Shown: in pieces, positions 24,831 to 33,561 of the stretch
Layout: each line of letters opens with the position of its first letter
How positions within the stretch are numbered: position 1 is the stretch's first letter
NCBI GenBank assembly: GCA_017454815.1
Contig: JAFTCG010000070.1
Coordinates: 1-62,806, forward strand
Origin: Clostridia bacterium
GTDB taxonomy: Bacteria > Bacillota > Clostridia > Oscillospirales > Acutalibacteraceae
Length of the DNA stretch: 62,806 bases
Direction: 5' to 3'
The notes under the pieces: generated by a model
The model's input: only the letters and a program-made list of their open reading frames with translations
Databases searched by the model: none
Told to the model about the DNA's origin: nothing
Made by a program: the position numbers and the translations under genes

Positions 24831-25727
24831 ATGCAGTATGTTGTTTTAGACCTTGAATGGAACAACGTTTACGGCAAGAAGATCAAATCTTTTTTCAACG
24901 AGATCATTGAGATCGGCGCCGTTAAACTTGACGAACAACTGAATATTTGCGATGAATTCAGCTGTCTGGTCAAAGCTCAGGTCGGGAAAAAACTTCGCTT
25001 GAACACGAGGGAGATCACCCACCTGACGAACGAAGACCTGGAAAACGGCGTGACTTTTCCAAAGGCTATATCCATCTTCAAAAAATGGATCGGCGCCGAG
25101 GAGACCGTTGCGCTGTCCTGGGGCGACGGCGACATCAGAACGCTGATCGACAACAGCAAATATTTCGGGCTTGGAGACGAAGTGCCTTATCTTCAGAATT
25201 ACGTCGATTTGCAAAAATACTTCCAGAGGATGATAAAATGCGAAAGCAAGCAGCAGATTGGGCTGAAAAATGCCGCCGGGCTCGTTGACATCGACGTTGG
25301 AAACCTCTCGCTTCACCGCGCACTCGACGACAGCCGCCTTGCCGCGGAGTGTTTTCGGAAAATCTATGACAAAAAGGTGCTTGAAGAATATATTTATAAG
25401 TGTGACGCCGATTTTTACAAGAGGTTGAGATATAAAATCAAGGTCATCAGCTTCATAAAAAATCCGCTTGTCGACAAGAGCTATCTGAAATACAAATGCG
25501 AAAAATGCGGTGGGAAAGCAAAACAGCTGACGGGGTGGAAATATTCCAACCAGTATTTCAGGGCGAACTTCTATTGCCCGAAGTGCGACCATGCCGTCAC
25601 GGTTATGGTGCGTTTCAGGAAAATGTACGACAGCACCGAAATCAAAAAAGTAATCAAACCGCTTTCCATAACGGAAATCAAAGAGCAAAATCCAGAAAGT
25701 CAGGAGAATGACAATGGCAAAGTTTAA
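24831..25727 (+). CDS. DEDDh 3'-5' exonuclease with C-terminal zinc ribbon-like tail
   Basis: The 298-residue protein has the exonuclease motifs VLDLEWN (residues 4-10), IIEIGAVKLD (near 25), a central SWGDGDIRTL (near 96) and HRALDDSRLAAE (near 163) with His and Asp. The C-terminal third has CEKCGG (near 222) and CPKCDH (near 245), a probable zinc ribbon. Relatives are KapD/DnaQ-like RNases or DNases; substrate unknown. It overlaps the DUF1015 gene by 14 bp. Confidence 0.85.
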   Translation: MQYVVLDLEWNNVYGKKIKSFFNEIIEIGAVKLDEQLNICDEFSCLVKAQVGKKLRLNTREITHLTNEDLENGVTFPKAISIFKKWIGAEETVALSWGDGDIRTLIDNSKYFGLGDEVPYLQNYVDLQKYFQRMIKCESKQQIGLKNAAGLVDIDVGNLSLHRALDDSRLAAECFRKIYDKKVLEEYIYKCDADFYKRLRYKIKVISFIKNPLVDKSYLKYKCEKCGGKAKQLTGWKYSNQYFRANFYCPKCDHAVTVMVRFRKMYDSTEIKKVIKPLSITEIKEQNPESQENDNGKV

Positions 25728-26955
25728 ACCCATCAAAGTAATCAGACCGTATCCGCAATATGCCGCGGCAGTGGCGGCGTTGCCTTACGACGTAATGAGC
25801 AGCAAGGAGGCCAGAGAGAGAACGGTTGGCAACAAATACTCCTTCCTGCATGTTGACAAAGCTGAAATAGATCTTCCGGAAGGCACGGACATTTACGACC
25901 AGCGAGTTTACCTCAAGGCGAAAGAGAATCTTGAAAAACTCGTTGCCGACGGAATTTGCATCGACGATCAGGAAAAACGATTCTATATCTACCGCCAGAT
26001 AATGAACGGCAGAAAACAGACCGGGATCGTGGGATGCGCGCTCATCAACGACTATATAAACGGAAAAATCAAAAAGCATGAGCTGACCCGCGCCGACAAA
26101 GAGGCGGACAGGATCAGGCACATTGACATCTGCGACGCGAACACGGGACCGATTTTCCTGACTTACAGAAAAAACGACGAGGTAAACAAAAAGATCGAGG
26201 AGATCTGCGACAAAAACGATCCAATTTACGACTTTGTCAGCGACGGCGTCAGGCAGATCGTCTGGACGGTCGACGGGGACGACAACCTGTTTTTTGAAGA
26301 CCGTCTGAAAAGAGTAGGAGACTATTATATTGCCGACGGCCACCATAGATGCGCTTCCGCGGTGAATGTCGGGATCAAGAGAAGGATGGAAAACCCCGGC
26401 TACGACGGAACGGAGGAATTCAACTTCTTCCTTGCCGTACTTTTCGCCGACAGCGACCTTGAGATCATGGACTACAACAGAGTCATCAAGGATCTCAACG
26501 CAATGAGCGTTGAGGAATTCCTTGAAAAAGTCAGCGAAAAGTTCACTGTCACCGAATGCGCCGACGGCGAAAGATATAAACCGCGCAAAAAACATACTTT
26601 CGGCTTTTACAGCGGCGAAAAATGGTATGGGCTTGAGGCGAAAGAGGGCATCTTTGATGAAAACGATCCCGTCGCAAGGCTGGACGTTTCGATCCTGCAA
26701 AACAACATCATCGATCCGATCCTGAACATAAAAAACCCGAGAATTGATAAACGCATCGATTTTGTCGGAGGAATAAGAGGTCTCGAAGGTCTTGAAAAGA
26801 GAACGAGGGAAGACATGAAGATCGCTTTTTCGATGTACCCCACAACAATTGACGACCTGATGAGCATTGCGGATGACGAAAAAATAATGCCGCCAAAATC
26901 GACGTGGTTTGAGCCGAAGCTCCTCAGCGGACTTTTTGTCCACAGATTAAAATAA
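25714..26955 (+). CDS. DUF1015-family protein, possible free serine kinase
   Basis: The 413-residue product matches DUF1015: FKPIKVIRPYPQYAAAVAALPYDVMS at the N-terminus in outline, NKYSFLHVDKAEID near 48, IYRQIM near 95, ELTRADKEADRIRHID near 128 and ADGHHRCASAV near 210. I recall that some members of this family have been reported as ATP-dependent free L-serine kinases; that link is from memory and not visible here. Start 25714 is chosen over ATG 25708 because AGGAG ends 7 bp before it. A terminator follows. Confidence 0.82.
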   Translation: MAKFKPIKVIRPYPQYAAAVAALPYDVMSSKEARERTVGNKYSFLHVDKAEIDLPEGTDIYDQRVYLKAKENLEKLVADGICIDDQEKRFYIYRQIMNGRKQTGIVGCALINDYINGKIKKHELTRADKEADRIRHIDICDANTGPIFLTYRKNDEVNKKIEEICDKNDPIYDFVSDGVRQIVWTVDGDDNLFFEDRLKRVGDYYIADGHHRCASAVNVGIKRRMENPGYDGTEEFNFFLAVLFADSDLEIMDYNRVIKDLNAMSVEEFLEKVSEKFTVTECADGERYKPRKKHTFGFYSGEKWYGLEAKEGIFDENDPVARLDVSILQNNIIDPILNIKNPRIDKRIDFVGGIRGLEGLEKRTREDMKIAFSMYPTTIDDLMSIADDEKIMPPKSTWFEPKLLSGLFVHRLK

Positions 26956-26961
26956 CCTTTC

Positions 26962-26993
26962 TCCGCGGCCCGGACGTGGCTGCGGATTTTTTT
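26962..26993 (+). terminator. Rho-independent terminator
   Basis: TCCGCgGCC (26962-26970) pairs with GGCtGCGGA (26978-26986), one mismatch, followed by seven T residues. Confidence 0.85.
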
Positions 26994-27044
26994 GTGCCAA
27001 TCAGGTAAAGTTAACGGTAATTTAACATAGTTTTCACTTGACTT

Positions 27045-27073
27045 TTGACAGTTTTTGTAATACCATATATATT
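27045..27073 (+). promoter_or_regulatory. Promoter of the VanY gene pair
   Basis: TTGACA at 27045-27050, 17-bp spacer, TATATT at 27068-27073. A second TTGACT lies just upstream at about 27038. Confidence 0.75.
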
Positions 27074-27099
27074 AAGAGTAAAATAAGGTGGTGTGTGCT

Positions 27100-27891
27100 A
27101 TGAAAAAATTGTTGGCTGTAATTACTGCGCTGTGTATTGCGGCTTCTTTCGCCGCCTGCAGCAAGGGTGGCGCAGAGAATACTACCACAACCACGAGCGC
27201 AGACAGTTCGGGCGCAGAGCTGACGTCGAAAGACGGCGGCGATCCCGACTCTGAAGCTACGACAAAGGATCAGCCTTTGGCGTCGACGTGGGATTACGCT
27301 TATGCGATCGAAACCCCGAAGGTAGCAGACACGAGCGGCGATTGGAACCTTCTGCTCGTCAACAGGGAGCATGCGCTTCCCGAAAACTATATCGACTCCG
27401 TCGAGCTGGTGAACGTCTGCAATACGGACGAGCAGCTTGACAAGCGCGTCGCAAGCCACTATGAGGATATGTTCAACGCTGCGGCGGCGGACGGGCTTTA
27501 CCTCACGCCGTGTTCGGGATACCGTTCCTACGAGCTCCAGAAGAGGAATTTCCAAAGCAGGATCGATATGTACATGGGTCAGGGGATGACCATGACGTAT
27601 GCGACGATCGAGGCTTCAAAGGTGATTTTGCCGCCCGGAACGAGCGAGCATAATGCAGGGCTTGCGATGGACATAATCAGCGTTCAGGATTCTTTCGAAA
27701 ACACGGAGCATTTTAAATGGCTTTGCGAGAACGCCCAGGACTACGGTTTTATTCTGAGGTATCCCAAGGACAAGCAGGACGTCACAAAAATCGTCTATGA
27801 GCCCTGGCATTGGAGATACGTCGGAGTTGAGGCGGCGCGGGAGATGAAAAAGAGCGGCGAATGCCTTGAAGAATATCTTTCGCATCATTAA
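27100..27891 (+). CDS. VanY-family D,D-carboxypeptidase lipoprotein (M15B)
   Basis: The 263-residue lipoprotein has a signal peptide ending in a lipobox (SFAAC, cysteine at about 22), a Ser/Thr/Asp-rich linker and an M15B domain. The zinc-binding blocks are SEHNAGLAMDI near residue 185 and EPWHWRYVG near 235; PCSGYRSYELQKRNF precedes them. Such enzymes remove the terminal D-Ala from peptidoglycan stem peptides. ATG 27100 follows AAGGTGG; the in-frame GTG at 27088 overlaps that site. The next gene is a paralogue. Confidence 0.92.
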   Translation: MKKLLAVITALCIAASFAACSKGGAENTTTTTSADSSGAELTSKDGGDPDSEATTKDQPLASTWDYAYAIETPKVADTSGDWNLLLVNREHALPENYIDSVELVNVCNTDEQLDKRVASHYEDMFNAAAADGLYLTPCSGYRSYELQKRNFQSRIDMYMGQGMTMTYATIEASKVILPPGTSEHNAGLAMDIISVQDSFENTEHFKWLCENAQDYGFILRYPKDKQDVTKIVYEPWHWRYVGVEAAREMKKSGECLEEYLSHH

Positions 27892-27913
27892 TTCTCAACA
27901 AAAGAGGAAAACT

Positions 27914-29170
27914 ATGAAAAAGACTACGGCAGTAAAAATTCTTTCGGCTGTTTTTGCGCTTAGCTTTGCTTTGGGCGCATATCCTGCCGAAGCCGCAAGG
28001 CAGATATCACTGTCCGTCAGCGCTTCGGAGGGTTACGACCTTCGCAAGACCGACGGAGAATGGAAGTATTACGCAAGCGACGGAAGCATAAATTATTCTT
28101 ACAGCGGCCTTGCGAAAAACGAATACGGCTGGTGGTACGTCAGCTCGGGAGAGATCGACTTCAGCTATTCCGGACTTGCAAAAAATCAGTACGGCTGGTT
28201 TTACGTTAAGGAAGGCAAGCTTGACCTGACTTATAACGGGCTTGCCGACAACGAGTACGGAACATGGTATGTAAAGAACGGCAAGATCGACACCTCCTTC
28301 ACCGGCATGGCAAAGGGCAATGACGGCTGGAGATACGTCAAAAACGGCAAGGTGGACAAAAAATATACCGGCATGGCGAAGAACCAATACGGCTGGTGGT
28401 ATTTTTCCAACGGCAAGATCGACTATTCCTTTGTTGGACTTGCCAAAAACGATTACGGCTGGTGGTATATCCAAAACGGCACCATAAACACAAAATATAA
28501 CGGCAACGCCCGCAACGATTACGGCTACTGGGTCGTGAAAAACGGAAAAGTCGACATGTCTGCAACTTGGAAATACAACTACGCCCTGCCGACTCCGTCT
28601 GTCGCGGACACGAGCGGCAGCTGGAAGCTTCTTCTGGTCAACAGGGACTACAGCCTGCCGAAGAATTATCTCAACAGCGTCAGCCTCGTTTATGTCTGCA
28701 ATTCAAGCGAAAGGCTTGATTCGAGAGTTGCGCCGGAGTACGAAAAAATGTACAACGCCGCAGCAAAGGACGGAATTTATCTGACACCGTGTTCGGGATA
28801 CCGTTCCTACGATCTTCAAAAAAGGAATTTTGAAAACAGGATCAGTTCAAACATCAGCTACGGTTATTCCAAGCTCAACGCTACGATAGAGGCTTCCAAG
28901 GTCATCCTGCCGCCCGGAACGAGCGAGCACAATGCGGGACTTGCGATGGACATAATCTGCGTTCAGGATTCATTTGAATACAGCCCGCAGTACAAATGGC
29001 TTTGTGCCCATGCGCAGGACTACGGCTTTATCCTGAGATATCCCAAGGATAAGCAGAGTATCACGAAGATCGTCTTTGAACCGTGGCATTGGAGATACGT
29101 CGGCGTTGACGCGGCGAAGGCGATGAAAAACAGCGGCCAGTGCCTTGAAGAATATCTCGGCAAAGCGTGA
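27914..29170 (+). CDS. Secreted VanY-family D,D-carboxypeptidase with seven YGWWY-type repeats
   Basis: The 418-residue protein has a signal peptide (to about residue 28), seven tandem repeats of about 22 residues at roughly 65-218 (pattern GLAKNxYGWWYVxNGKID), and an M15B carboxypeptidase domain (about 235-418) close in sequence to the upstream gene. The aromatic repeats resemble cell-wall- or glucan-binding repeats, so they probably hold the enzyme on the wall. Zinc motifs SEHNAGLAMDI and EPWHWRYVG are intact. GAGGA lies before ATG 27914. Tandem duplication followed by repeat acquisition is the simplest origin. Confidence 0.9.
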   Translation: MKKTTAVKILSAVFALSFALGAYPAEAARQISLSVSASEGYDLRKTDGEWKYYASDGSINYSYSGLAKNEYGWWYVSSGEIDFSYSGLAKNQYGWFYVKEGKLDLTYNGLADNEYGTWYVKNGKIDTSFTGMAKGNDGWRYVKNGKVDKKYTGMAKNQYGWWYFSNGKIDYSFVGLAKNDYGWWYIQNGTINTKYNGNARNDYGYWVVKNGKVDMSATWKYNYALPTPSVADTSGSWKLLLVNRDYSLPKNYLNSVSLVYVCNSSERLDSRVAPEYEKMYNAAAKDGIYLTPCSGYRSYDLQKRNFENRISSNISYGYSKLNATIEASKVILPPGTSEHNAGLAMDIICVQDSFEYSPQYKWLCAHAQDYGFILRYPKDKQSITKIVFEPWHWRYVGVDAAKAMKNSGQCLEEYLGKA

Positions 29171-30051
29171 TGGACGTTTGCAACCAATGCCCGAGAGAAT
29201 GCTGCGTTGACCGCCGCAACGGCGAGATCGGGTTTTGCCGTATGCCGTATAACCCCGTTGTCGCGAGAGTGGCGCTCCACATGTGGGAGGAGCCGTGCAT
29301 AAGCGGAAAAAACGGATCCGGTACGATCTTCTTTTCGGGATGTTCTTTGAAATGCGTCTATTGCCAGAACTATGAGATCAGTCACGAGGATTTCGGAAAA
29401 GAGATCACGCAAGAAAAGCTCGTCGCGATCATCAACGAGCTCATCGGCAAAGGCGCCCACAACATCAATTTCGTGAACCCTACACACTATTCACACACGA
29501 TAATCGACGTTTTGCAAAACAACAGGCTTCCCGTTCCCGTTGTATACAACTGCTCGGGATATGAAAAGGTTGAAACGCTGAAAAGTCTTGAAGGTCTTGT
29601 CGACATATATCTGACCGATCTGAAATATTACAGCTCGGAAGTTTCCCAAAAATATTCCCTGTGCAGGGATTATTTTCAGGTGGCAAAGCAGGCGATTTTT
29701 GAGATGAAACGCCAACTGCCCGAGGACGTGTTTTCACCCGACGGTATGATGAAAAAGGGCGTGATCATCAGGCATCTTGTTTTGCCGGGGAATCTTTCGC
29801 AGACGGAGAGGATCCTCTCTTTCATAAGCAACGAGCTGCCCGGCGATACTGTTGTCAGCCTGATGAGCCAGTACACTCCTTGCGGGGAATCGGGCAAATT
29901 TCCCGAGCTTTCAAGACGTTTGACAAAACGGGAATACGAACGCGCCGCCGACTACCTTTATTACAGCGGCATAGAAAACGGATTTATTCAGGAAATATCG
30001 TCCTCATCGGAAACTTACATTCCAAAATTCAACCTTGAGGGCGTATTATAA
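29170..30051 (+). CDS. Radical SAM protein related to pyruvate formate-lyase activating enzyme
   Basis: The 293-residue protein has an N-terminal cysteine block (CNQCPRECCVD, residues 4-14, then GFCRMPYN) and the radical SAM cluster motif CSLKCVYCQNYEIS near 58-71. Later blocks include NFVNPTHYSHTI near 98 and VIRHLVLPG near 198. This subgroup is often called putative PflA; its target is unknown. The ATG overlaps the stop of the VanY gene (TGATG) and lacks a clear binding site, so it may be translated by coupling. Confidence 0.87.
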   Translation: MDVCNQCPRECCVDRRNGEIGFCRMPYNPVVARVALHMWEEPCISGKNGSGTIFFSGCSLKCVYCQNYEISHEDFGKEITQEKLVAIINELIGKGAHNINFVNPTHYSHTIIDVLQNNRLPVPVVYNCSGYEKVETLKSLEGLVDIYLTDLKYYSSEVSQKYSLCRDYFQVAKQAIFEMKRQLPEDVFSPDGMMKKGVIIRHLVLPGNLSQTERILSFISNELPGDTVVSLMSQYTPCGESGKFPELSRRLTKREYERAADYLYYSGIENGFIQEISSSSETYIPKFNLEGVL

Positions 30052-30074
30052 AAACAAAACTTGGAGGAAAACAA

Positions 30075-30635
30075 ATGAAAAAAACAGTTGCAATCTTATT
30101 GGTATTTATCATGGCGTTTTTTGCCTGCTCGTGCGGCGGAAAATCTGATCCCAAAAGCCCTGAAGAAAAGAAGTATGTTTTTGAATCCAGCGAAAAACAA
30201 AAGGTTTACAAAAACGGCAACAACTATATGATCTTCTACTACAAGGGCGACGAGATCAGCGGTATCGACACCGTTATGACATTCCAGACCGAAGAAGCGG
30301 CGACATCAAGCCTTGAAGTTCTCCAGAAGAGCGCAAACAAAACGGCTGAGATCGTCCGTGAAGGCAAGTTTATCGTCATGCATATGTCAGACGAATACAT
30401 CAGCGACTATAAGATCATGACCGTCGATGGAATCGAGTCCTACCTGAAAGCTCAGGGATACGTTCTCGTTGAAAAGATCGAAGAAGAGGAAACTACCGCC
30501 GCCGATGCCAAAAAAACTACTGCAAAGTCGGAAGAAAAAACTACTGCAAAGTCGGGCGAAAAAACTACTGCAAAGTCGGATGAAAAAACTACTGCCAAAC
30601 CTGCAGAGACCACGACTGCCGCACCGAAAAAATAA
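30075..30635 (+). CDS. Lipoprotein with C-terminal Thr/Lys/Ser repeats
   Basis: The 186-residue protein has a lipoprotein signal peptide (MKKTVAILLVFIMAFFACSC), a compact domain to about residue 140 with VYKNGNNYMIFYYKG and a predicted alpha/beta pattern, and a C-terminal tail of four TTAKSEEK-like octads followed by TTTAAPKK. I recognise no family. The octads come from a nearly perfect 24-nt DNA repeat. GGAGG precedes ATG 30075 by 7 bp. Confidence 0.8.
   Translation: MKKTVAILLVFIMAFFACSCGGKSDPKSPEEKKYVFESSEKQKVYKNGNNYMIFYYKGDEISGIDTVMTFQTEEAATSSLEVLQKSANKTAEIVREGKFIVMHMSDEYISDYKIMTVDGIESYLKAQGYVLVEKIEEEETTAADAKKTTAKSEEKTTAKSGEKTTAKSDEKTTAKPAETTTAAPKK
30511..30600 (+). repeat. 24-nt tandem repeat, about 3.75 copies
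   Basis: The unit AAAAAACTACTGCAAAGTCG plus four bases starts at 30511, 30535, 30559 and 30583 (last copy partial). Copies differ almost only in the last three or four bases. The repeat is in frame and encodes the TTAKS octads of the lipoprotein, so copy-number change would keep the frame. Confidence 0.9.
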
Positions 30636-30652
30636 TATAGATCAAACGAAGT

Positions 30653-31684
30653 ATGAAGTTTGCATTTTTTGACGCAAAACCCTACGATAGGGAATCGTTT
30701 GCAATCTATGAAGAACAGGGCAAGATCGAATTCAAATTCTTTGAAACAAAGCTGACCGAGGACACGGTCGGGCTTTCAAAGGGTTTTGACGGAGTATGCG
30801 TTTTTGTCAACGACGTCGTCAACGCAAACGTGATCGACAAGCTTCGGGAATACGGGGTGCGGATGATCGCTCTGCGCTGTGCGGGCTACAACAACGTCGA
30901 CGTCAGACATTGTTTCGGAAAGCTCCACGTCTTCAGAGTGCCTGCATATTCGCCGTATTCCGTAGCGGAGCACGCCGCGGCGCTTTTGCTGACATCTGTC
31001 AGGCGCATCCACAAGGCTTACAACCGCACAAAGGACTACAATTTCAGCCTCGTGGGGCTGACGGGCTTTGACCTGCACGGAAAGACCGTCGGGGTTGTCG
31101 GAACGGGGAAGATCGGCAGGATCTTCATCGACATCTGCCGCGGCTTCGGCATGAACGTGATCGCTTACGACAAGTTCCCGGATGAAACGAGCGGCATTAA
31201 CTACGTTGATCTTGACGAGCTGTACGAAAAGAGCGACATAATCTCTTTCCATTGCCCGCTGCTTGAGGATACCTACCATATGCTCGGCGCACGAGAGATC
31301 GAAAAGCTGAAAAAAGGCGTCGTCATAATCAACACCTCAAGAGGAGCGTTGATCGACGCTCAGGCGTTGCTGGACGGGATCAAAGCGAGAAAAATCGGAG
31401 CCGCCTGCCTCGACGTTTACGAGGAGGAGTCGGATATATTCTTCGAGGACTTTTCGGGGCACATTATGGACGACGAGGTCATCGCAAGGCTCATATCCAT
31501 GCCCAACGTGATAGTGACCTCCCACCAGGCGTTCCTGACAAAGGAAGCGCTGGAGAATATCGCCCGGACAACGGTCGAGAATATTTTTGAATTTTCCGAA
31601 AAAGGATTTTGCCAAAACGAACTCTGTTACCGATGCGGCAAAATTGAAGATTGTAAAAATCAAAGAGCAAAAAAATGTTTTTAA
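30653..31684 (+). CDS. D-2-hydroxyacid dehydrogenase, D-lactate dehydrogenase type
   Basis: The 343-residue NAD-dependent enzyme shows the substrate-binding arginine in ALRCAGYNNVD near residue 79, VPAYSPYSVAEHAAAL near 98, the Rossmann glycines in GVVGTGKIG near 147, FHCPLLEDTYHM near 200, NTSRGALIDAQAL near 225 and the catalytic His in VTSHQAFLTKEA near 288. This layout fits fermentative D-lactate dehydrogenase (LdhA-like), reducing pyruvate to D-lactate. The ribosome binding site is weak. The flavodiiron gene follows 15 bp later. Confidence 0.88.
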   Translation: MKFAFFDAKPYDRESFAIYEEQGKIEFKFFETKLTEDTVGLSKGFDGVCVFVNDVVNANVIDKLREYGVRMIALRCAGYNNVDVRHCFGKLHVFRVPAYSPYSVAEHAAALLLTSVRRIHKAYNRTKDYNFSLVGLTGFDLHGKTVGVVGTGKIGRIFIDICRGFGMNVIAYDKFPDETSGINYVDLDELYEKSDIISFHCPLLEDTYHMLGAREIEKLKKGVVIINTSRGALIDAQALLDGIKARKIGAACLDVYEEESDIFFEDFSGHIMDDEVIARLISMPNVIVTSHQAFLTKEALENIARTTVENIFEFSEKGFCQNELCYRCGKIEDCKNQRAKKCF

Positions 31685-31699
31685 AGAGGAGATGAAGCA

Positions 31700-33490
31700 A
31701 TGGAAATCACAAAAGACATCAGGTATATCGGCGTAAACGACCACAAGATCGACCTTTTTGAAGGTCAGTATGTCGTTGAGAACGGCATGGCGTACAATTC
31801 CTATGTTGTTCTTGACGAAAAAGTTGCAATTTTTGACACTGTAGACGCGAATTTTACCCACGAGTGGCTCGACAACATCGAGAACGCTCTCGGAAGCAGA
31901 AAACCCGACTACCTTATCGTTCAGCACATGGAGCCGGATCATTCTGCGAACATAATGAACTTTGCGAAACTCTACAAGGACGCTACCATCGTTGCCTCCC
32001 AGAAAGCATTTGCAATGATGAAAAACTTCTTCGATTCCGAATTTGAGGACAGGAGGATCATCGTTGGCGAAGGCGATACGCTCAGCCTCGGCAAACATGA
32101 GCTCACTTTCGTCACAGCCCCCATGGTTCATTGGCCGGAAGTTATTATGACCTATGACAGCACCGACAAGGTTCTTTTCTCCGCGGACGGATTCGGAAAA
32201 TTCGGCGCGCTCGACGTTGAAGAAGACTGGGCTTGCGAAGCGAGAAGATATTATTTCGGCATCGTCGGAAAATACGGCGCTCAGGTACAGAACGTGCTGA
32301 AAAAAGCCGCAGGGCTCGACATTCAGATCATCTGTCCCCTCCACGGCCCCGTGCTCAGCGAAAACCTCGGCTATTACCTCAACCTCTACAACATCTGGTC
32401 TTCCTACGGCGTTGAAACAGAGGGCATTATGATCGCGTTCACCTCCGTTTACTCCAACACGAAGAAGGCGGTCGAGCTCCTTGCAGAAAAACTCAGGGCT
32501 AAGGGTTGCCCGAAGGTCGTTGTCTGCGATCTCGCAAGAGAGGACATGGCGGAGGCCGTTGAAGACGCATTCCGCTACGGAAAGCTTGTCCTTGCAACAA
32601 CGACGTACAATTCCGAAATATTCCCGTTCATGAGAGAGTTCATTACTCACCTGACGGAAAGAGGATACAGAAACCGTACAGTCGGCCTGATCGAAAACGG
32701 AAGCTGGGCGCCGATGGCGGCGAAAGTGATGAAGAAAATGTTCGAAAACAGCAAGGACATCGTTTTCACCGATACGACCGTTCACATCCATTCCGCCATG
32801 AACGACATCAACAAGCAGGAAATCGAAAGCCTTGCCGACGAGCTTTGCAAGGATTATATCGCGCAAAACAGCGAGACGGCAAACAAGAACGATCTCACCG
32901 CGCTTTTCAACATCGGCTACGGCCTTTACGTTGTTACGTCCAACGACGGCAAGAAAGACAACGGACTTATCGTCAACACCGTAACACAGGTCACGAACAC
33001 TCCCAACAGAGTCGCCGTTACGATAAACAAGCAGAACTATTCCCACCACGTCATCAAGCAGACGGGCATCATGAACGTCAACTGCCTTTCCGTTGACGCA
33101 CCGTTCTCCGTATTTGAAACGTTTGGCTTCCAGAGCGGAAGGACCGTTGACAAGTTTGCAAACATGGAATGCCCGAGGTCGGACAACGGTCTCATCATTC
33201 TCCCGAGATACATCAACTCCGTCCTGTCGCTCAAAGTCGAGAATTATATCGACCTTGACACCCACGGAATGTTCATCTGCTCCGTTGCAGAGGCGAGAGT
33301 GACTTCCGACAGAGAGACGATGACTTACACATATTATCAGAACAATGTCAAACCCAAGCCCGAAACCGAGGGCAAAAAAGGATTCGTCTGCAAGGTCTGC
33401 GGTTACGTCTATGAGGGCGACGAGCTTCCCGATGATTTCATTTGTCCGCTTTGCAAACATGGCGTCGCAGATTTTGAACCCATAGAATAA
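31700..33490 (+). CDS. Multidomain flavodiiron protein: diiron, flavodoxin, flavin reductase and rubredoxin modules
   Basis: The 596-residue cytosolic protein reduces O2 (or NO) to harmless products in anaerobes. In order it has a metallo-lactamase-like diiron domain with HMEPDH (76-81), a flavodoxin domain from about 250 (SVYSNTKKAVE), a flavin-reductase domain from about 400 (NIGYGLYVVTSNDG) and a C-terminal rubredoxin with VCKVCGYVYEG and CPLCKHG. The last two domains make an internal electron chain, so fewer separate donors are needed. GAGGAG precedes ATG 31700. Confidence 0.93.
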   Translation: MEITKDIRYIGVNDHKIDLFEGQYVVENGMAYNSYVVLDEKVAIFDTVDANFTHEWLDNIENALGSRKPDYLIVQHMEPDHSANIMNFAKLYKDATIVASQKAFAMMKNFFDSEFEDRRIIVGEGDTLSLGKHELTFVTAPMVHWPEVIMTYDSTDKVLFSADGFGKFGALDVEEDWACEARRYYFGIVGKYGAQVQNVLKKAAGLDIQIICPLHGPVLSENLGYYLNLYNIWSSYGVETEGIMIAFTSVYSNTKKAVELLAEKLRAKGCPKVVVCDLAREDMAEAVEDAFRYGKLVLATTTYNSEIFPFMREFITHLTERGYRNRTVGLIENGSWAPMAAKVMKKMFENSKDIVFTDTTVHIHSAMNDINKQEIESLADELCKDYIAQNSETANKNDLTALFNIGYGLYVVTSNDGKKDNGLIVNTVTQVTNTPNRVAVTINKQNYSHHVIKQTGIMNVNCLSVDAPFSVFETFGFQSGRTVDKFANMECPRSDNGLIILPRYINSVLSLKVENYIDLDTHGMFICSVAEARVTSDRETMTYTYYQNNVKPKPETEGKKGFVCKVCGYVYEGDELPDDFICPLCKHGVADFEPIE

Positions 33491-33497
33491 AAAAACG

Positions 33498-33533
33498 ATT
33501 CTGCCGGCGTGAAAATGTCGGCAGAATTTTTTT
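33498..33533 (+). terminator. Rho-independent terminator
   Basis: ATTCTGCCG (33498-33506) pairs perfectly with CGGCAGAAT (33519-33527), then seven T residues. It separates the flavodiiron gene from the phosphofructokinase. Confidence 0.92.
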
Positions 33534-33561
33534 CATCAGATTTAGCTTAGGAGTGATTTTT

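Noticed and set aside
27914..28560. The YGWWY repeats as a possible CRISPR-like or DNA-level repeat
   Set aside because: The copies differ at the DNA level and are clearly protein repeats in one reading frame.
30511..30600. The 24-nt repeat as a small CRISPR array
   Set aside because: Copies are directly adjacent without spacers and lie inside a coding frame.
31337..33460. A 707-codon open frame on the minus strand opposite the flavodiiron gene
   Set aside because: It is a shadow of the well-supported plus-strand genes, caused by their codon bias. It has no family motif, no binding site and spans two real genes.
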